Made by a program: the position numbers and the translations under genes. The notes under the pieces were generated by a model. The model searched no databases. It was not told the origin of the DNA and saw nothing but the letters and a program-made list of their open reading frames with translations. A stretch of DNA of 64,000 bases. It comes from an uncultured Atopobium sp. Its GTDB lineage: Bacteria > Actinomycetota > Coriobacteriia > Coriobacteriales > Atopobiaceae. This document shows positions 51,886-61,378 of the stretch, one piece after another (positions within the stretch are counted from its first letter, which is position 1; each line of letters opens with the position of its first letter). The stretch lies in assembly GCA_946997485.1 (NCBI GenBank), contig CAMPVF010000009.1, positions 1 to 64,000 of the forward strand, written 5' to 3'.

Positions 51886-52433
51886 TGTGCGTGCCTGCGC
51901 GTGTGGCTGCGTGCCACCACGTGTGGCCACGTGTAGCTGCGTAAAACTTGCGCGTGTCTCGTTCACACGATAGCGCCACATACCATTATGCATATGCATT
52001 AAACACGCTACGGCCTTGGGGCTCTAGCGTGTTTTTTTGTGCACACACTACCTCACAGCAAGCGCGCGCCTACCTGTGCGCACCTTAGCACCACACCCGC
52101 TTCGAGCGCCCCAACGCCCGCGCCCACGCGCTTACAGTGGACGTTCAGGTATGTGAAACATTAATAACCTGATGCCAAGATTAAATAGCTTTTTCGTCCA
52201 GCGAAAAAATCCCCAATTTTACCGATAAGCATGAGTTTTGTCGCGTCTGGAATAATTCCACGTGAATGCACCCGTACGCGTGATTTGTGTATGCTTTATG
52301 TTACCGCTCATCATTTATGATTGAACTTGTAGACAACCACGACCGTGAATACTAACCTTTATAGCTTGAGAATGTATTGTGCTTGTGCTCATGTCGTGGA
52401 TGTTAAAAGCATGCGATGTTCGAAAGAAGTTGT
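51886..52433. other. Intergenic region between upp and the atp operon
   Basis: A 548-base gap. It holds the upp terminator, a small TTTTTCG-CGAAAAA hairpin at 52190-52208 and, further right, TTGTAG and TACTAA near 52329-52357 at 17-base spacing as a weak candidate atp promoter. Short frames here lack ribosome binding sites. Confidence 0.45.
52001..52036 (+). terminator. Rho-independent terminator downstream of upp
   Basis: AACACGCTA and TAGCGTGTT form a perfect nine-base stem around a 14-base loop, followed by seven T residues. Confidence 0.88.
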
Positions 52434-52823
52434 ATGAGTATGATGCTGGTGCTAGCAGGGGTTTTCCTCGCTACGATATTGGGTTTATGCCTCGCGCATA
52501 TCTGCGTTTGTGTTTGTATGTACGCAGTGCGCCTCCACATAACCGCGCCCGCACGTGCGTTGCAGGATAATGCAGCGCCTTCCCGCACTCAGCACGCAAC
52601 ACAGCAAAATATGTCGCTTCGCATGGTGCACGCAGTTCTTGTGCTTATAAGTTCGTTTTGCGTAACCTGCGGCATTGTTGTGGCGATATATTGCATGGTT
52701 TCGATACATGTGCTCGCTTTAAGCATGGCAGCCGTGTGCGCCTGGATACTATATGTAATCGTATATATCGCGCATGCTACCGTCGTGCACAACAGCACAC
52801 CTTATGTAAGAAGGAAGGGGTGA
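52434..52823 (+). CDS. Small membrane protein at AtpI position
   Basis: A 129-residue protein with an N-terminal hydrophobic region (about 3-35), a Gln/His-rich hydrophilic loop and two further helices (LVLISSFCVTCGIVVAIYCM and the segment after it). It sits four bases before atpB, the place where AtpI, a helper of c-ring assembly, is normally encoded. The sequence is divergent and Cys-rich, so AtpI is suggested mostly by position and topology. GAAAGAAG precedes ATG 52434; ATG 52416 is an alternative. Confidence 0.55.
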   Translation: MSMMLVLAGVFLATILGLCLAHICVCVCMYAVRLHITAPARALQDNAAPSRTQHATQQNMSLRMVHAVLVLISSFCVTCGIVVAIYCMVSIHVLALSMAAVCAWILYVIVYIAHATVVHNSTPYVRRKG

Positions 52824-52826
52824 GCA

Positions 52827-53627
52827 GTGAATCCACTTTCACACTTATCAGAAGCAATGGATGAGCTAATTAACAGTTTTATGGCTCAACCTATTGTGGG
52901 AACAACAACCGCTGGTATAACGCAATACATTTTTTGGATGTTCGTGGCCATTGCAATTTTTGTTACCGTTATCTTTCGTTTCAAAAAAAGACAAGGTAGC
53001 AGCTTTGTTCCGCAGGGTATCTTCGTTAATCTCATTGAGTTTGCCGTCGATTTCGTGCGCAACGATGTATGCAAAGGCGTGCTTGGAGCAACATGGAAGA
53101 GTCATTTTCCATTTCTTGCAAGCATCTTCTTTTTTGTGCTCTTTAATAACTTGTTGGGCCTTATACCAGGCTGTAAGCCCGGTACAGGTACAATGGGTGT
53201 AACCACAGCTATTGCAACCTGCTCGTTTTGTTATTTTGTATACGTGGGTTGCAAGCTCAAAGGCGTATGGGGTTACATAAAGAGTTTGGCTCCAGAGGGC
53301 GTGCCGTTTATCCTACGCATCTTGTTAGGTATCATCGAGGCATTTTCTACCTTCCTGCGCCTAATTACACTTGCTGTTCGTTTGTTCTGCAATATGTTTG
53401 CAGGTCACATCGTGATGGGCACGTTTGCAGTTCTCGCAGCGCTGTTCGTAGAACCACTTCTCGAACAGTTTACAATTCAGGCTCTTGCAAATGCATCTAC
53501 CTCCATTTTTTGGGTAGCTATCCTATTTGCAATCTACCTTGTTGAAATGTTGGTAGCGGTTATTCAGGCGTACGTGTTTACGCTTCTTTCGGCCGTATAC
53601 ATTCAATTGGTAGAGTCTGAGCACTAA
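52827..53627 (+). CDS. atpB: ATP synthase F0 subunit a
   Basis: A 266-residue membrane subunit forming the proton half-channels against the c ring. It has five or six hydrophobic helices. The essential arginine is Arg185 in LAVRLFCNMFAGH. FNNLLGLIPGCKPGTGTMG is the conserved helix-2/3 region. The GTG start follows AAGGGG. It is the first of eight conserved F1Fo genes, in the order B-E-F-H-A-G-D-C. Confidence 0.95.
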   Translation: MNPLSHLSEAMDELINSFMAQPIVGTTTAGITQYIFWMFVAIAIFVTVIFRFKKRQGSSFVPQGIFVNLIEFAVDFVRNDVCKGVLGATWKSHFPFLASIFFFVLFNNLLGLIPGCKPGTGTMGVTTAIATCSFCYFVYVGCKLKGVWGYIKSLAPEGVPFILRILLGIIEAFSTFLRLITLAVRLFCNMFAGHIVMGTFAVLAALFVEPLLEQFTIQALANASTSIFWVAILFAIYLVEMLVAVIQAYVFTLLSAVYIQLVESEH

Positions 53628-53712
53628 CAGGGTATTACAAGACAACCACACTGTAGCTGTCTGGTGATAAATAACGTCGCTCAACGTGAGAGCGAATAAC
53701 CAAGGAGGAACC

Positions 53713-53907
53713 GTGGCTATTTTCGGTTATGCAATTTGTGTTTTGTCTGCAGCATTGGGTATTGGTCTTTCTGCTGCAACAGCAATGAAGTCAATGGCAC
53801 GTCAGCCCGAAGTTCAAGGCCGTCTGTTTACTGTCTTTATTCTTGCTTCCGCATTTATTGAGGCATTGGCACTTATCGGCTTTGTTGTAACGCTTATCGT
53901 TCACTAA
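53713..53907 (+). CDS. atpE: ATP synthase F0 subunit c
   Basis: A 64-residue hairpin of two membrane helices joined by the ARQPE loop (29-33), which docks on the F1 rotor. The ion-carrying carboxylate is Glu50 (AFIEALALIG). I see no Gln in helix 1 at the Na+-ligand position, so proton coupling is more likely than sodium. It is slightly shorter than the usual 70-80 residues. The GTG start follows AAGGAGG. The reading frame extends upstream without a site. Confidence 0.93.
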   Translation: MAIFGYAICVLSAALGIGLSAATAMKSMARQPEVQGRLFTVFILASAFIEALALIGFVVTLIVH

Positions 53908-53946
53908 GTATATTTACGCGCATATGGTAAAAGAAGGAGGCACAAT

Positions 53947-54561
53947 ATGAAAACGGGTTCAAAGGTTGCCTGTCGTACGATGGGTGCAGTTGCCTTCGTA
54001 TGTGTATGTACGCTGAATAGTACCGTAGCATTTGCTGAAACACCAAGCGGTGCAGATATTTTGCTGCCAAAGATTGCAGAATTTATCCCCGCTCTTGTTG
54101 CATTTCTTGTTATTTGGTTTGTGATGGCAAAGTTTGCCTGGCCACAGATTGTTTCGATGATGGAAAAGCGTGAGCTTAAAATCAAAGGCGATCTCGATTC
54201 GGCCGAGAAACTCAAAACGCAAGCCGCGCAAGACAAAAAACAGGCTGAAGACCTTGTTGCACAAGCGCAGGTAAAAGCAGCTGATATTGTTGCGCGTGCG
54301 CGCCGTGAAGCAGAAGAAGAGCGCGCGCACATTGTAAGTGACGCACAGGCTCACGCAGCTGGTCTTATGGAAAAGTCGCGTGATGCAATTGCAAACGAGC
54401 GCCACAAAGCGACCGTTGAACTTTCAGGCTTTGTTGTCGATCTTTCGGTTGAAATTGCAAGTAAAATTATTGGTTCGGGCATGACTATCGAAGATCAGCG
54501 TAAGCTAGCTGAGCGTTGTCTGGAAGAAGTTGGAGCTCAACATGATGAAGACCAAGCATAG
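53947..54561 (+). CDS. atpF: ATP synthase F0 subunit b
   Basis: A 204-residue stator protein. The first 31 residues look like a signal peptide (VAFVCVCTLNSTVAFA), followed by the membrane helix FIPALVAFLVIWFVMAKFAWP and a long charged coiled coil (about 75-190) that forms the peripheral stalk. A signal-like extension before the anchor helix occurs in some actinobacterial b subunits. AAGAAGGAGG precedes the ATG. Its end overlaps the atpH start by 20 bases. Confidence 0.93.
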   Translation: MKTGSKVACRTMGAVAFVCVCTLNSTVAFAETPSGADILLPKIAEFIPALVAFLVIWFVMAKFAWPQIVSMMEKRELKIKGDLDSAEKLKTQAAQDKKQAEDLVAQAQVKAADIVARARREAEEERAHIVSDAQAHAAGLMEKSRDAIANERHKATVELSGFVVDLSVEIASKIIGSGMTIEDQRKLAERCLEEVGAQHDEDQA

Positions 54562-55015
54562 CGAAAGCATAAAAGCAGAAGAGTATGCTCGTGCCTTGCT
54601 TGATGCAGCTTCAAGTGAAGGCCGTCAAAACGATGACCTGGTACAATGGCGTCATGCCGGCAAGTTTTCGCGCGAAGTGTTTGAAGTAATTCACGCGATG
54701 TGCAACGCAGGCGATCTCAGCCTCGTTAAACTCGTTGAATCGATGTATAAGCATTTGCTTGACACTCGCGATTCAACCGTGTTTGTAACGGTAACAACGG
54801 CAGTACCTATGGACGACAACCTGCGCGAAAAAGTGCGTGCGCACATGGAAAAGCAGGTTAATTCCAGCGTGTTCCTTGTTGAACGCGTCGACGAGCAAAT
54901 TATCGGCGGTATTATCGTTGAGTCGCAGGGAAACAGGTATGATGCATCAGTGCGCTCACAGCTTGCACGTATACGTAAAGAGTTGTCCCAAGCCTATCAA
55001 GGAAAAGAGATGTAA
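54542..55015 (+). CDS. atpH: ATP synthase F1 subunit delta
   Basis: A 157-residue protein linking the b stalk to the top of F1. The N-terminal helical part is divergent (ESIKAEEYARALLDAASSEG), while the C-terminal VDEQIIGGIIVESQGNRYDASVRSQL is the clear OSCP/delta signature. It is shorter than the usual 175-180 residues. ATG 54542 lies six bases after GGAG; an adjacent ATG is one codon later. The stop overlaps the atpA start codon. Confidence 0.9.
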   Translation: MMKTKHSESIKAEEYARALLDAASSEGRQNDDLVQWRHAGKFSREVFEVIHAMCNAGDLSLVKLVESMYKHLLDTRDSTVFVTVTTAVPMDDNLREKVRAHMEKQVNSSVFLVERVDEQIIGGIIVESQGNRYDASVRSQLARIRKELSQAYQGKEM

Positions 55016-56670
55016 TGACCGACAATATTAGTTCCGATGCAATTATCAAGGAGCTTCGCGAGCAGCTCTCTCAGATAAGCGATACGGTCGATCGTCAGCA
55101 AGCTTCCTTGGTTGTTGAAGTTGGCGATGGTATTGCCTACATCAATGGTCTTAAATCGGCAATGGCAGGTGAGCTTCTGCAGTTTACGAGCAGCTCATCG
55201 GGTAAATCGGTGTATGGTCTTGCTCAAAACCTTGATGAAGACCAAATTGGTGCCGTACTGTTTGGCGATGTTAATTCCATCCGTGAGGGCGATGAATGCC
55301 GCACAACTGGTCATGTTATGGATATTCCTGTTGGACACGCCATGCTCGGCCGCGTGGTTAACCCTTTAGGCGAGCCCATCGACGGTTTGGGAGTTATTCC
55401 CACCACGCATCGTCGCCCAATTGAGTTTAAGGCGCCTGGAATTATGGAACGCCAGCCAGTGTGCGAGCCAGTTCAAACCGGACTTGTTGCTATCGACGCA
55501 ATGGTACCCATTGGTCGCGGTCAGCGTGAGCTTATCATCGGCGACCGTAAAACGGGTAAAACGGCTATTGCCATCGATTCAATCGTAAACCAAAAAAACT
55601 CTGACACCATTTGTATTTATGTTGCCATTGGTCAGAAGGCGTCTACTGTTGCTGCTATTCGTCACGTTCTTAAAGATAAGGGCGTGCTCGATAAAACCAT
55701 TATCGTCGCAGCTACAGCAGCCGATTCCGCGCCGCTGCAGTACATTGCACCTATGGCGGGCGCTGCAATTGGTGAGTACTTTATGTACAACGACAAAAAC
55801 GGTCACCCTGCCGATGCAACGCATCCGGGCGGACACGTGCTTGTCATTTACGACGACCTGTCTAAACAGGCAGTTGCATATCGTCAGATGTCGCTTACGC
55901 TGCACCGTCCACCAGGACGTGAAGCCTACCCAGGCGATATTTTCTATCTGCACTCACGTTTGCTTGAGCGTGCCTGCAAACTCTCCGACGAGCTTGGTGC
56001 AGGTTCGCTTACCGCACTTCCAATTATCGAAACGCAGGAAGGCGACGTATCGGCCTACATTCCAACGAATGTTATTTCAATTACCGATGGTCAAATTTAT
56101 CTGCAGTCGAACCTCTTCTTCCAGGGTCAGCGCCCTGCAGTAGATGTTGGTATTTCGGTTTCTCGTGTTGGTGGTGCTGCGCAAATTAAAGCAATGAAGC
56201 AGGTTGCCGGTACGCTTCGTCTCGACCTTGCAAGTTATCGTGAAAAACAGGCGTTTTCGCAGTTTGGTTCCGACCTCGACGCCACAACGCAATACCAGCT
56301 TAACCACGGTGCGCACATGACCGAGCTGCTTAAGCAGCCGCGTTACAGTGCTCTTGACGTGCGCGATCAGGTTATTGCCATCTTTGCGGCAAAAGAGGAC
56401 TTTCTCGACGATATCGACCTCAACCACGTAACGCTCTTTAGAGACGAGCTTGCCGATTATATGCAGCGCGAGCATGTTGCCCTGCGCGATGAGCTGCTTG
56501 TTTCAAAGATATCCGATGACATGGCTTCAAAGCTTAAAGATGCAATTGGTGAGTTTAAGAAATCGTTCCTCACGAAGCATCCTAACAAGGAAGTGCTCGT
56601 CGACGTGTCTGAGCAGGCAGAATACACCAAGGCGGCTCAGCAAGCTGAAGAGGACGAGGGTCAGGAGTAA
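55015..56670 (+). CDS. atpA: ATP synthase F1 subunit alpha
   Basis: The 551-residue regulatory nucleotide-binding subunit of F1. The P loop is GDRKTGKT (176-183). The PGREAYPGDIFYLHSRLLER segment and the arginine-finger region PAVDVGISVSRVGGAAQ are present. The last 40 residues, beyond the normal end, are Glu/Gln-rich. The ATG overlaps the atpH stop by one base (ATGTAATGA), so translation is coupled. Confidence 0.97.
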   Translation: MTDNISSDAIIKELREQLSQISDTVDRQQASLVVEVGDGIAYINGLKSAMAGELLQFTSSSSGKSVYGLAQNLDEDQIGAVLFGDVNSIREGDECRTTGHVMDIPVGHAMLGRVVNPLGEPIDGLGVIPTTHRRPIEFKAPGIMERQPVCEPVQTGLVAIDAMVPIGRGQRELIIGDRKTGKTAIAIDSIVNQKNSDTICIYVAIGQKASTVAAIRHVLKDKGVLDKTIIVAATAADSAPLQYIAPMAGAAIGEYFMYNDKNGHPADATHPGGHVLVIYDDLSKQAVAYRQMSLTLHRPPGREAYPGDIFYLHSRLLERACKLSDELGAGSLTALPIIETQEGDVSAYIPTNVISITDGQIYLQSNLFFQGQRPAVDVGISVSRVGGAAQIKAMKQVAGTLRLDLASYREKQAFSQFGSDLDATTQYQLNHGAHMTELLKQPRYSALDVRDQVIAIFAAKEDFLDDIDLNHVTLFRDELADYMQREHVALRDELLVSKISDDMASKLKDAIGEFKKSFLTKHPNKEVLVDVSEQAEYTKAAQQAEEDEGQE

Positions 56671-56676
56671 GCGCTC

Positions 56677-57594
56677 ATGGCAAACCTTCGTGAATTACAT
56701 AGGCGCATGACTTCAATTTCATCGACCATGCAAATTACCAGAACCATGTCGATGATTTCCACCGCCCGTATTCAGCGCGCGCTTGCGGCATCCCAGTCGG
56801 CAACGGCATACAAAGATGCTATTACCAACATGTTGTCGCACGTAGCTGCTGCTGCGCAAGGCAAGGTGTCGCATCCGTTGCTTACCGTTCATGAACAAGA
56901 AAAGCACGTGTTGTTTGTGCTTATTGCGTCTGATAGAGGCTTGGCCGGCGGATTTAACATCACGCCGCAGCGTATGGTTGAGCGGCAAATTGCGAAACTT
57001 ACTACAGAAGGCAAGCGCGCGTCGCTTATCACCTGTGGTAGAAAGCCAACTGAGTACTTCGTGTACCGTGGTCACAAGCCGCAGCTGTCGTTTGTGGGGA
57101 TGTCGTCTGAGCCTACCGCCGATGAGGCGTCGCGTATTTCGTCATATATTATTGACGGCTACACTGAAGGCGAAATCGACCGCGTTGTGTTGCTGTATTG
57201 GCATGCAAAAAACCGTGTTGACCAGGTGCTTGTGAACGAGCAGCTGCTGCCTATATCGGCGAGTGAACTTGTTATGCCAAACAACCCACGTACCGACGAG
57301 GCATTAAGCCGTGTAGCTGCAAGTACGTATGTTGAGTACGATTTTGAGCCGTCTGCTCACGAGGTGTTGTACGATCTGTTGCCTGCGTACGTAAAAACTG
57401 TTATCTATCACGCGCTTCTCGACTCAGCAGCAGCAGAACATGGTGCTCGCCGTCGTGCGATGCAATCGGCAACCGATAACGCACAAGAAGTGCTCGGCAA
57501 GCTTAGTCGCACGTATAACCGTGAGCGTCAAGGTGCAATTACTACGGAGTTAAACGAAATTATTGGTGGAGCTTCCGCATTGGAGGACAACTAG
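56677..57594 (+). CDS. atpG: ATP synthase F1 subunit gamma
   Basis: The 305-residue central rotor shaft. The N-terminal helix ITRTMSMISTARIQRA and the C-terminal helix (NAQEVLGKLSRTYNRERQGAITTEL) form the coiled coil inside F1. IASDRGLAGGFN is the family marker. It begins six bases after atpA and ends directly before the atpD start codon. Confidence 0.95.
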   Translation: MANLRELHRRMTSISSTMQITRTMSMISTARIQRALAASQSATAYKDAITNMLSHVAAAAQGKVSHPLLTVHEQEKHVLFVLIASDRGLAGGFNITPQRMVERQIAKLTTEGKRASLITCGRKPTEYFVYRGHKPQLSFVGMSSEPTADEASRISSYIIDGYTEGEIDRVVLLYWHAKNRVDQVLVNEQLLPISASELVMPNNPRTDEALSRVAASTYVEYDFEPSAHEVLYDLLPAYVKTVIYHALLDSAAAEHGARRRAMQSATDNAQEVLGKLSRTYNRERQGAITTELNEIIGGASALEDN

Positions 57595-59073
57595 ATGACA
57601 CAAGCAAAAAATAAGTCATACTCTCTTCTTGAAGAGGCGGCATACAATCAGCTTAATAGAAGTGTTGGTGACGGCGTTATCGTCCGTATTGTGGGGCCTG
57701 TTGTAGACGTAAAGTTTTCGGGTCAGCTGCCCAACATTTATACCGCACTTAAGGTAGACACCGATACGCCGCAAGGACACATTTCAACTGTTCTTGAGGT
57801 AGAAAGCCAGTTACCTGGTGGTGTGGTGCGTACCGTTGCCATGTCATCAACCGATGGCTTGCAGCGTGGCCTTAAAGCGCACGATACCGCTCATCCTATG
57901 ATGATGCCTGTTGGGTACTCAACCTTGGGTCGCGTGTGGAACGTTATGGGCCAGCCGGTTGATGGTAAAGAAATCCCCGACGACGTAACGTATTATCCTA
58001 TTCACCACCCGGCACCTGCGTTTGACGAACTTACCACCCAAACCGAAATTTTTGAAACGGGTATTAAGGCAATCGACCTGCTTGAGCCCTATGTTCGTGG
58101 TGGTAAAACGGGTCTGTTTGGTGGCGCTGGTGTTGGTAAAACCGTTCTTATTCAGGAACTTATTAACAACCTCGCACAAGAGCACGGTGGTACCTCGGTG
58201 TTTACCGGCGTAGGTGAGCGTACGCGTGAAGGTACCGACTTGTATCTCGAAATGAAAGAATCTGGTGTTATCGATAAAACCTGCTTGGTCTACGGTCAGA
58301 TGAATGAGCCGCCAGGAGCGCGTTTGCGTGTTGGTTTGGCTGGTCTTACCACGGCTGAGTACTTCCGCGACCAGGGTCAGGACGTTTTGTTGTTTATCGA
58401 CAACATCTTCCGCTTCTCGCAGGCAGGCTCCGAGGTATCGGCACTGCTTGGTCGTATGCCATCTGCTGTAGGCTATCAGCCAACGCTGGCTACCGAGATG
58501 GGCGACTTGCAAGAGCGTATTACGTCTACCAAAGAGGGTTCTATTACCTCAGTTCAGGCTGTTTACGTTCCTGCCGACGACCTTACCGACCCGGCACCTG
58601 CAACTACGTTTACGCACCTTGACGCAACAACTGTTTTGTCGCGTGCTATTACCGAGCTTGGTATTTATCCTGCTGTCGACCCCTTGGCAAGCTCATCGTC
58701 CGCGCTCGATCCTTCTGTTGTTGGAGAAGAGCACTATCGTGTTGCTATGGCGGTACAGGAAATTTTGCAGCAGTATTCCGACTTGCAAGACATTATTGCA
58801 ATTTTGGGTATGGACGAGTTGAGTGAAGAGCAGCAGCTTATCGTTGCGCGTGCACGTAAGATTCAGCAGTTCTTGTCGCAGTCGTTCCACGTTGCAGAAA
58901 AGTTTACGGGTAACCCCGGTCAGTATGTAAGCGTTAAGGACACCGTTCGTTCGTTTGCAGCGATTATTGATGGCGAATGCGACGACTTGCCTGAGCAGGC
59001 ATTTCGTTATGCGGGCACCATCGAAGACGTGCGCAAGCGTGCCCAGGCTATGCAGCAGTCAAACGCACAATAA
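57595..59073 (+). CDS. atpD: ATP synthase F1 subunit beta
   Basis: The 492-residue catalytic subunit. Walker A is GGAGVGKT (176-183), catalytic Glu lies in GVGERTREG, Walker B is VLLFIDNIFRF, and the DELSEEQ segment (GMDELSEEQQ) is the conformational C-terminal helix. The N-terminus extends about 23 residues beyond usual homologues. It starts directly after the atpG stop codon. Confidence 0.97.
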   Translation: MTQAKNKSYSLLEEAAYNQLNRSVGDGVIVRIVGPVVDVKFSGQLPNIYTALKVDTDTPQGHISTVLEVESQLPGGVVRTVAMSSTDGLQRGLKAHDTAHPMMMPVGYSTLGRVWNVMGQPVDGKEIPDDVTYYPIHHPAPAFDELTTQTEIFETGIKAIDLLEPYVRGGKTGLFGGAGVGKTVLIQELINNLAQEHGGTSVFTGVGERTREGTDLYLEMKESGVIDKTCLVYGQMNEPPGARLRVGLAGLTTAEYFRDQGQDVLLFIDNIFRFSQAGSEVSALLGRMPSAVGYQPTLATEMGDLQERITSTKEGSITSVQAVYVPADDLTDPAPATTFTHLDATTVLSRAITELGIYPAVDPLASSSSALDPSVVGEEHYRVAMAVQEILQQYSDLQDIIAILGMDELSEEQQLIVARARKIQQFLSQSFHVAEKFTGNPGQYVSVKDTVRSFAAIIDGECDDLPEQAFRYAGTIEDVRKRAQAMQQSNAQ

Positions 59074-59205
59074 CGCGCGTGCGCGTTGCATGGGCGCCTG
59101 TGTGGGCGGGCGTGAGCGAGCGTGTACGTGCCTTGAGCTGCGCGGCTTTCGGCATGCGGTTTGTGATGCGCCATGCGCTTTGATGCGGCATAAGAAGGAG
59201 TAGTT

Positions 59206-59643
59206 ATGGCTCAGTTGAGCTGCCAATTTGTTCGTCCCGATAAACTCATTTACAACGGCTATGTAGCAAGCCTTATCCTTGCAACACAGGATGGCGAGCT
59301 TGGTGTGTGGCCTGGTCATGCAAGCTCAATTGTGTCGCTGGGCGATGGGGTAGTGCGTCTGCACCATCTTGAAGACGATGGTGGCCAAACCGATAAGGTT
59401 GTTGTATCGGGTGGTTATGCCGAAATTAATCCAAACGGCGTTATTATTCTTGCGTCGCATGCACGCCTGGTAGATGATATTGAGCGCGATGTTGTGCTTG
59501 AAACCCGCCAAGAAGCGTTTGATAAGCTCAACGAAATTGACGAAAAAGACAACAGACGTGCCTACTATCAAAAGAAAGTTGCCTGGTGCAACATGCTGCT
59601 TCGAGAAGAGCAGCGTGCGCGCGAAGAAGAGGGCGTGCATTAG
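59206..59643 (+). CDS. atpC: ATP synthase F1 subunit epsilon
   Basis: A 145-residue rotor subunit with the N-terminal beta sandwich (LSCQFVRPDKLIYNGYVASL, GELGVWPGHASSIVSLGDG) and a C-terminal helical pair (FDKLNEIDEKDNRRAYYQKK) that can inhibit ATP hydrolysis. It lies 132 bases after atpD, a larger gap than elsewhere in the operon. AAGAAGGAG precedes the ATG. A terminator follows about 110 bases later. Confidence 0.93.
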   Translation: MAQLSCQFVRPDKLIYNGYVASLILATQDGELGVWPGHASSIVSLGDGVVRLHHLEDDGGQTDKVVVSGGYAEINPNGVIILASHARLVDDIERDVVLETRQEAFDKLNEIDEKDNRRAYYQKKVAWCNMLLREEQRAREEEGVH

Positions 59644-59960
59644 CGCAAGGTGAGCGGGCATGCACCTGCACAAACATTGGCAAAAGCGCGTTATGACGTG
59701 CTGTGCCGTGTGTACCCTTGCTGTAGTGCGCTACACTACTATGTATATTTGTACGAAAAGCCGTGGGTTATGCCACGGCTTTTTTGTATAAACCGTGAAG
59801 ACCAGCACCCGCGCGCCTGTAACCAGCGATTATGTCTGCACCCAAAACCTTTCAACACGAATACCATAGAGTTAGCATAGAGTTAAACGTTGCGGGCGTA
59901 TTCTGGTACATTTTGTTGTATCGTATAGATGCAAGCGTTGTATCGGTGTAAGGAGGGCAT
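59644..59960. other. Intergenic region between atpC and murA
   Basis: A 317-base gap holding the atp operon terminator in its centre. The right end should contain the murA promoter, but I cannot place it confidently. Confidence 0.5.
59756..59786 (+). terminator. Rho-independent terminator of the atp operon
   Basis: AAAAGCCGTGG and CCACGGCTTTT pair along a perfect 11-base stem around GTTAT, followed by further T residues. Confidence 0.93.
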
Positions 59961-61241
59961 GTGGAAGTCATACGCGTTGAAGGCGGATATCCCATTTCAG
60001 GAGAAGTTACTGTTGAAGGGGCAAAAAACTCCGTACTCAAACTTATGGCGGCTTCTATTTTGGCACCCGGTAAAACCGTGTTGTCAAATGTTCCCAATAT
60101 TTCCGACGTGCACGTTATGGGTAAAGTGCTCACATATCTAGGTGCAACTATTACCGTTATTAACGAGCACGAGCTCGAAATCGATACCACCAACGTGCAC
60201 AAATACGACGCACCCTATCATCTCGTTGCACAAATGCGCGCGTCAACTGCCGTGCTTGGTCCGTTGCTTGGGCGCTTTAAGCGTGCGACGGTAGCCATGC
60301 CAGGCGGCTGCAACATTGGTGCACGTAAAATTGACATGCACATTTTGGGGCTTGAAGCGCTGGGTGTTTCGTTCGAAATTACGCACGGCAACATTCATGC
60401 AACAATTCCAAGCGGCCTGCACGGTGCCACCATTAAGCTGGAATTTCCTAGCGTTGGTGCCACCGAAAACCTCATGATGGCTTCGGTGCATGCTACTGGC
60501 ACCACCATCATCGAAAATGCTGCGCGTGAGCCCGAAATTGTTGATCTTGCAAACTTTTTGTGCGAAATGGGTGCTCACATAACTGGTGCTGGAACACCAA
60601 TTATCGAGGTAAAGGGCGTTGATCACGAGCTTTCATGCGTTCCTCACCATGTAGTTGTGGGCGATCGCATCGAAGCGGGCACGTTTATTTCCATCGGCGG
60701 CTTATGTAAAGATCCTGTGGTGGTAAAGGGGTTTAATCCTCAACATTTGTCGCTCGTGCTTAAAAAATACGAGCTTATGGGTATGAATATTGAGTATGGC
60801 ACCAACTGGGTGCGCGTGAGCCGCGATCGCGATTTGCAATCGGTAGACATCCAAACGTTGCCATACCCCGGTTTTCCAACCGATATGCAAGCGCAAACGG
60901 TGTGCTTGCTCGCGCTTGCCAATAATAGCTCGGTTGTTACCGAAAACGTATTTGAAAACCGCTTTATGTTTGCAAGCGAATTGCAGCGTATGGGCGCGCA
61001 GATACGTATTGAGGGACATCATGCAGTTATTCACGGTATTCGCAAGTTTTCGGCTGCGTGTGTAAAGTCGCCCGATTTACGCGGCGGCGCTGCGCTGGTA
61101 ATGGCAGGGCTTGTTGCCGACGGCTATACAACCGTTTCGCAAATTGCGCACATCGATAGGGGCTACGAGCGCTTTGTTGAAAAACTGCAGGGGCTTGGTG
61201 CATCAATTGCACGCATTGAGGTGCCAGATGAGGAGGAATAA
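59961..61241 (+). CDS. murA: UDP-N-acetylglucosamine 1-carboxyvinyltransferase
   Basis: The 426-residue enzyme of the first committed step of peptidoglycan synthesis. Lys22-Asn23 (GAKNSVLKLM) and the active-site Cys117 in AMPGGCNIGARKID are present, so sensitivity to fosfomycin is expected on family grounds. Later motifs include PTDMQAQ and DLRGGAALVMAGL. The GTG start follows AAGGAGG. MurA genes often sit near atp operons in Gram-positive bacteria. Confidence 0.95.
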   Translation: MEVIRVEGGYPISGEVTVEGAKNSVLKLMAASILAPGKTVLSNVPNISDVHVMGKVLTYLGATITVINEHELEIDTTNVHKYDAPYHLVAQMRASTAVLGPLLGRFKRATVAMPGGCNIGARKIDMHILGLEALGVSFEITHGNIHATIPSGLHGATIKLEFPSVGATENLMMASVHATGTTIIENAAREPEIVDLANFLCEMGAHITGAGTPIIEVKGVDHELSCVPHHVVVGDRIEAGTFISIGGLCKDPVVVKGFNPQHLSLVLKKYELMGMNIEYGTNWVRVSRDRDLQSVDIQTLPYPGFPTDMQAQTVCLLALANNSSVVTENVFENRFMFASELQRMGAQIRIEGHHAVIHGIRKFSAACVKSPDLRGGAALVMAGLVADGYTTVSQIAHIDRGYERFVEKLQGLGASIARIEVPDEEE

Positions 61242-61332
61242 CTAACCTCACTCACCGTATGTGCATGTTACGTGAATAGCAGCACATATGCGCGAGAAAA
61301 CTGCACGCACGCGTCGTGTTACTATCGCGTAT

Positions 61333-61352
61333 AGTACTGTATACATAATACT
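61333..61352. promoter_or_regulatory. Palindromic candidate operator upstream of the DtxR/MntR-type gene
   Basis: The segment AGTACTGTATACATAATACT is an imperfect palindrome around TGTATACA, centred about 37 bases before the start codon. It overlaps TATAGT/CATAAT promoter-like steps, a position suited to autoregulation by a dimeric metal-dependent repressor. Confidence 0.35.
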
Positions 61353-61378
61353 GTTCGGCTGTGTTTAGGAGAGGAATC

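Noticed and set aside
53713..53907. Na+-specific c ring
   Set aside because: The Gln in helix 1 and the Glu-Ser/Thr pair typical of Na+ sites were not seen around Glu50.
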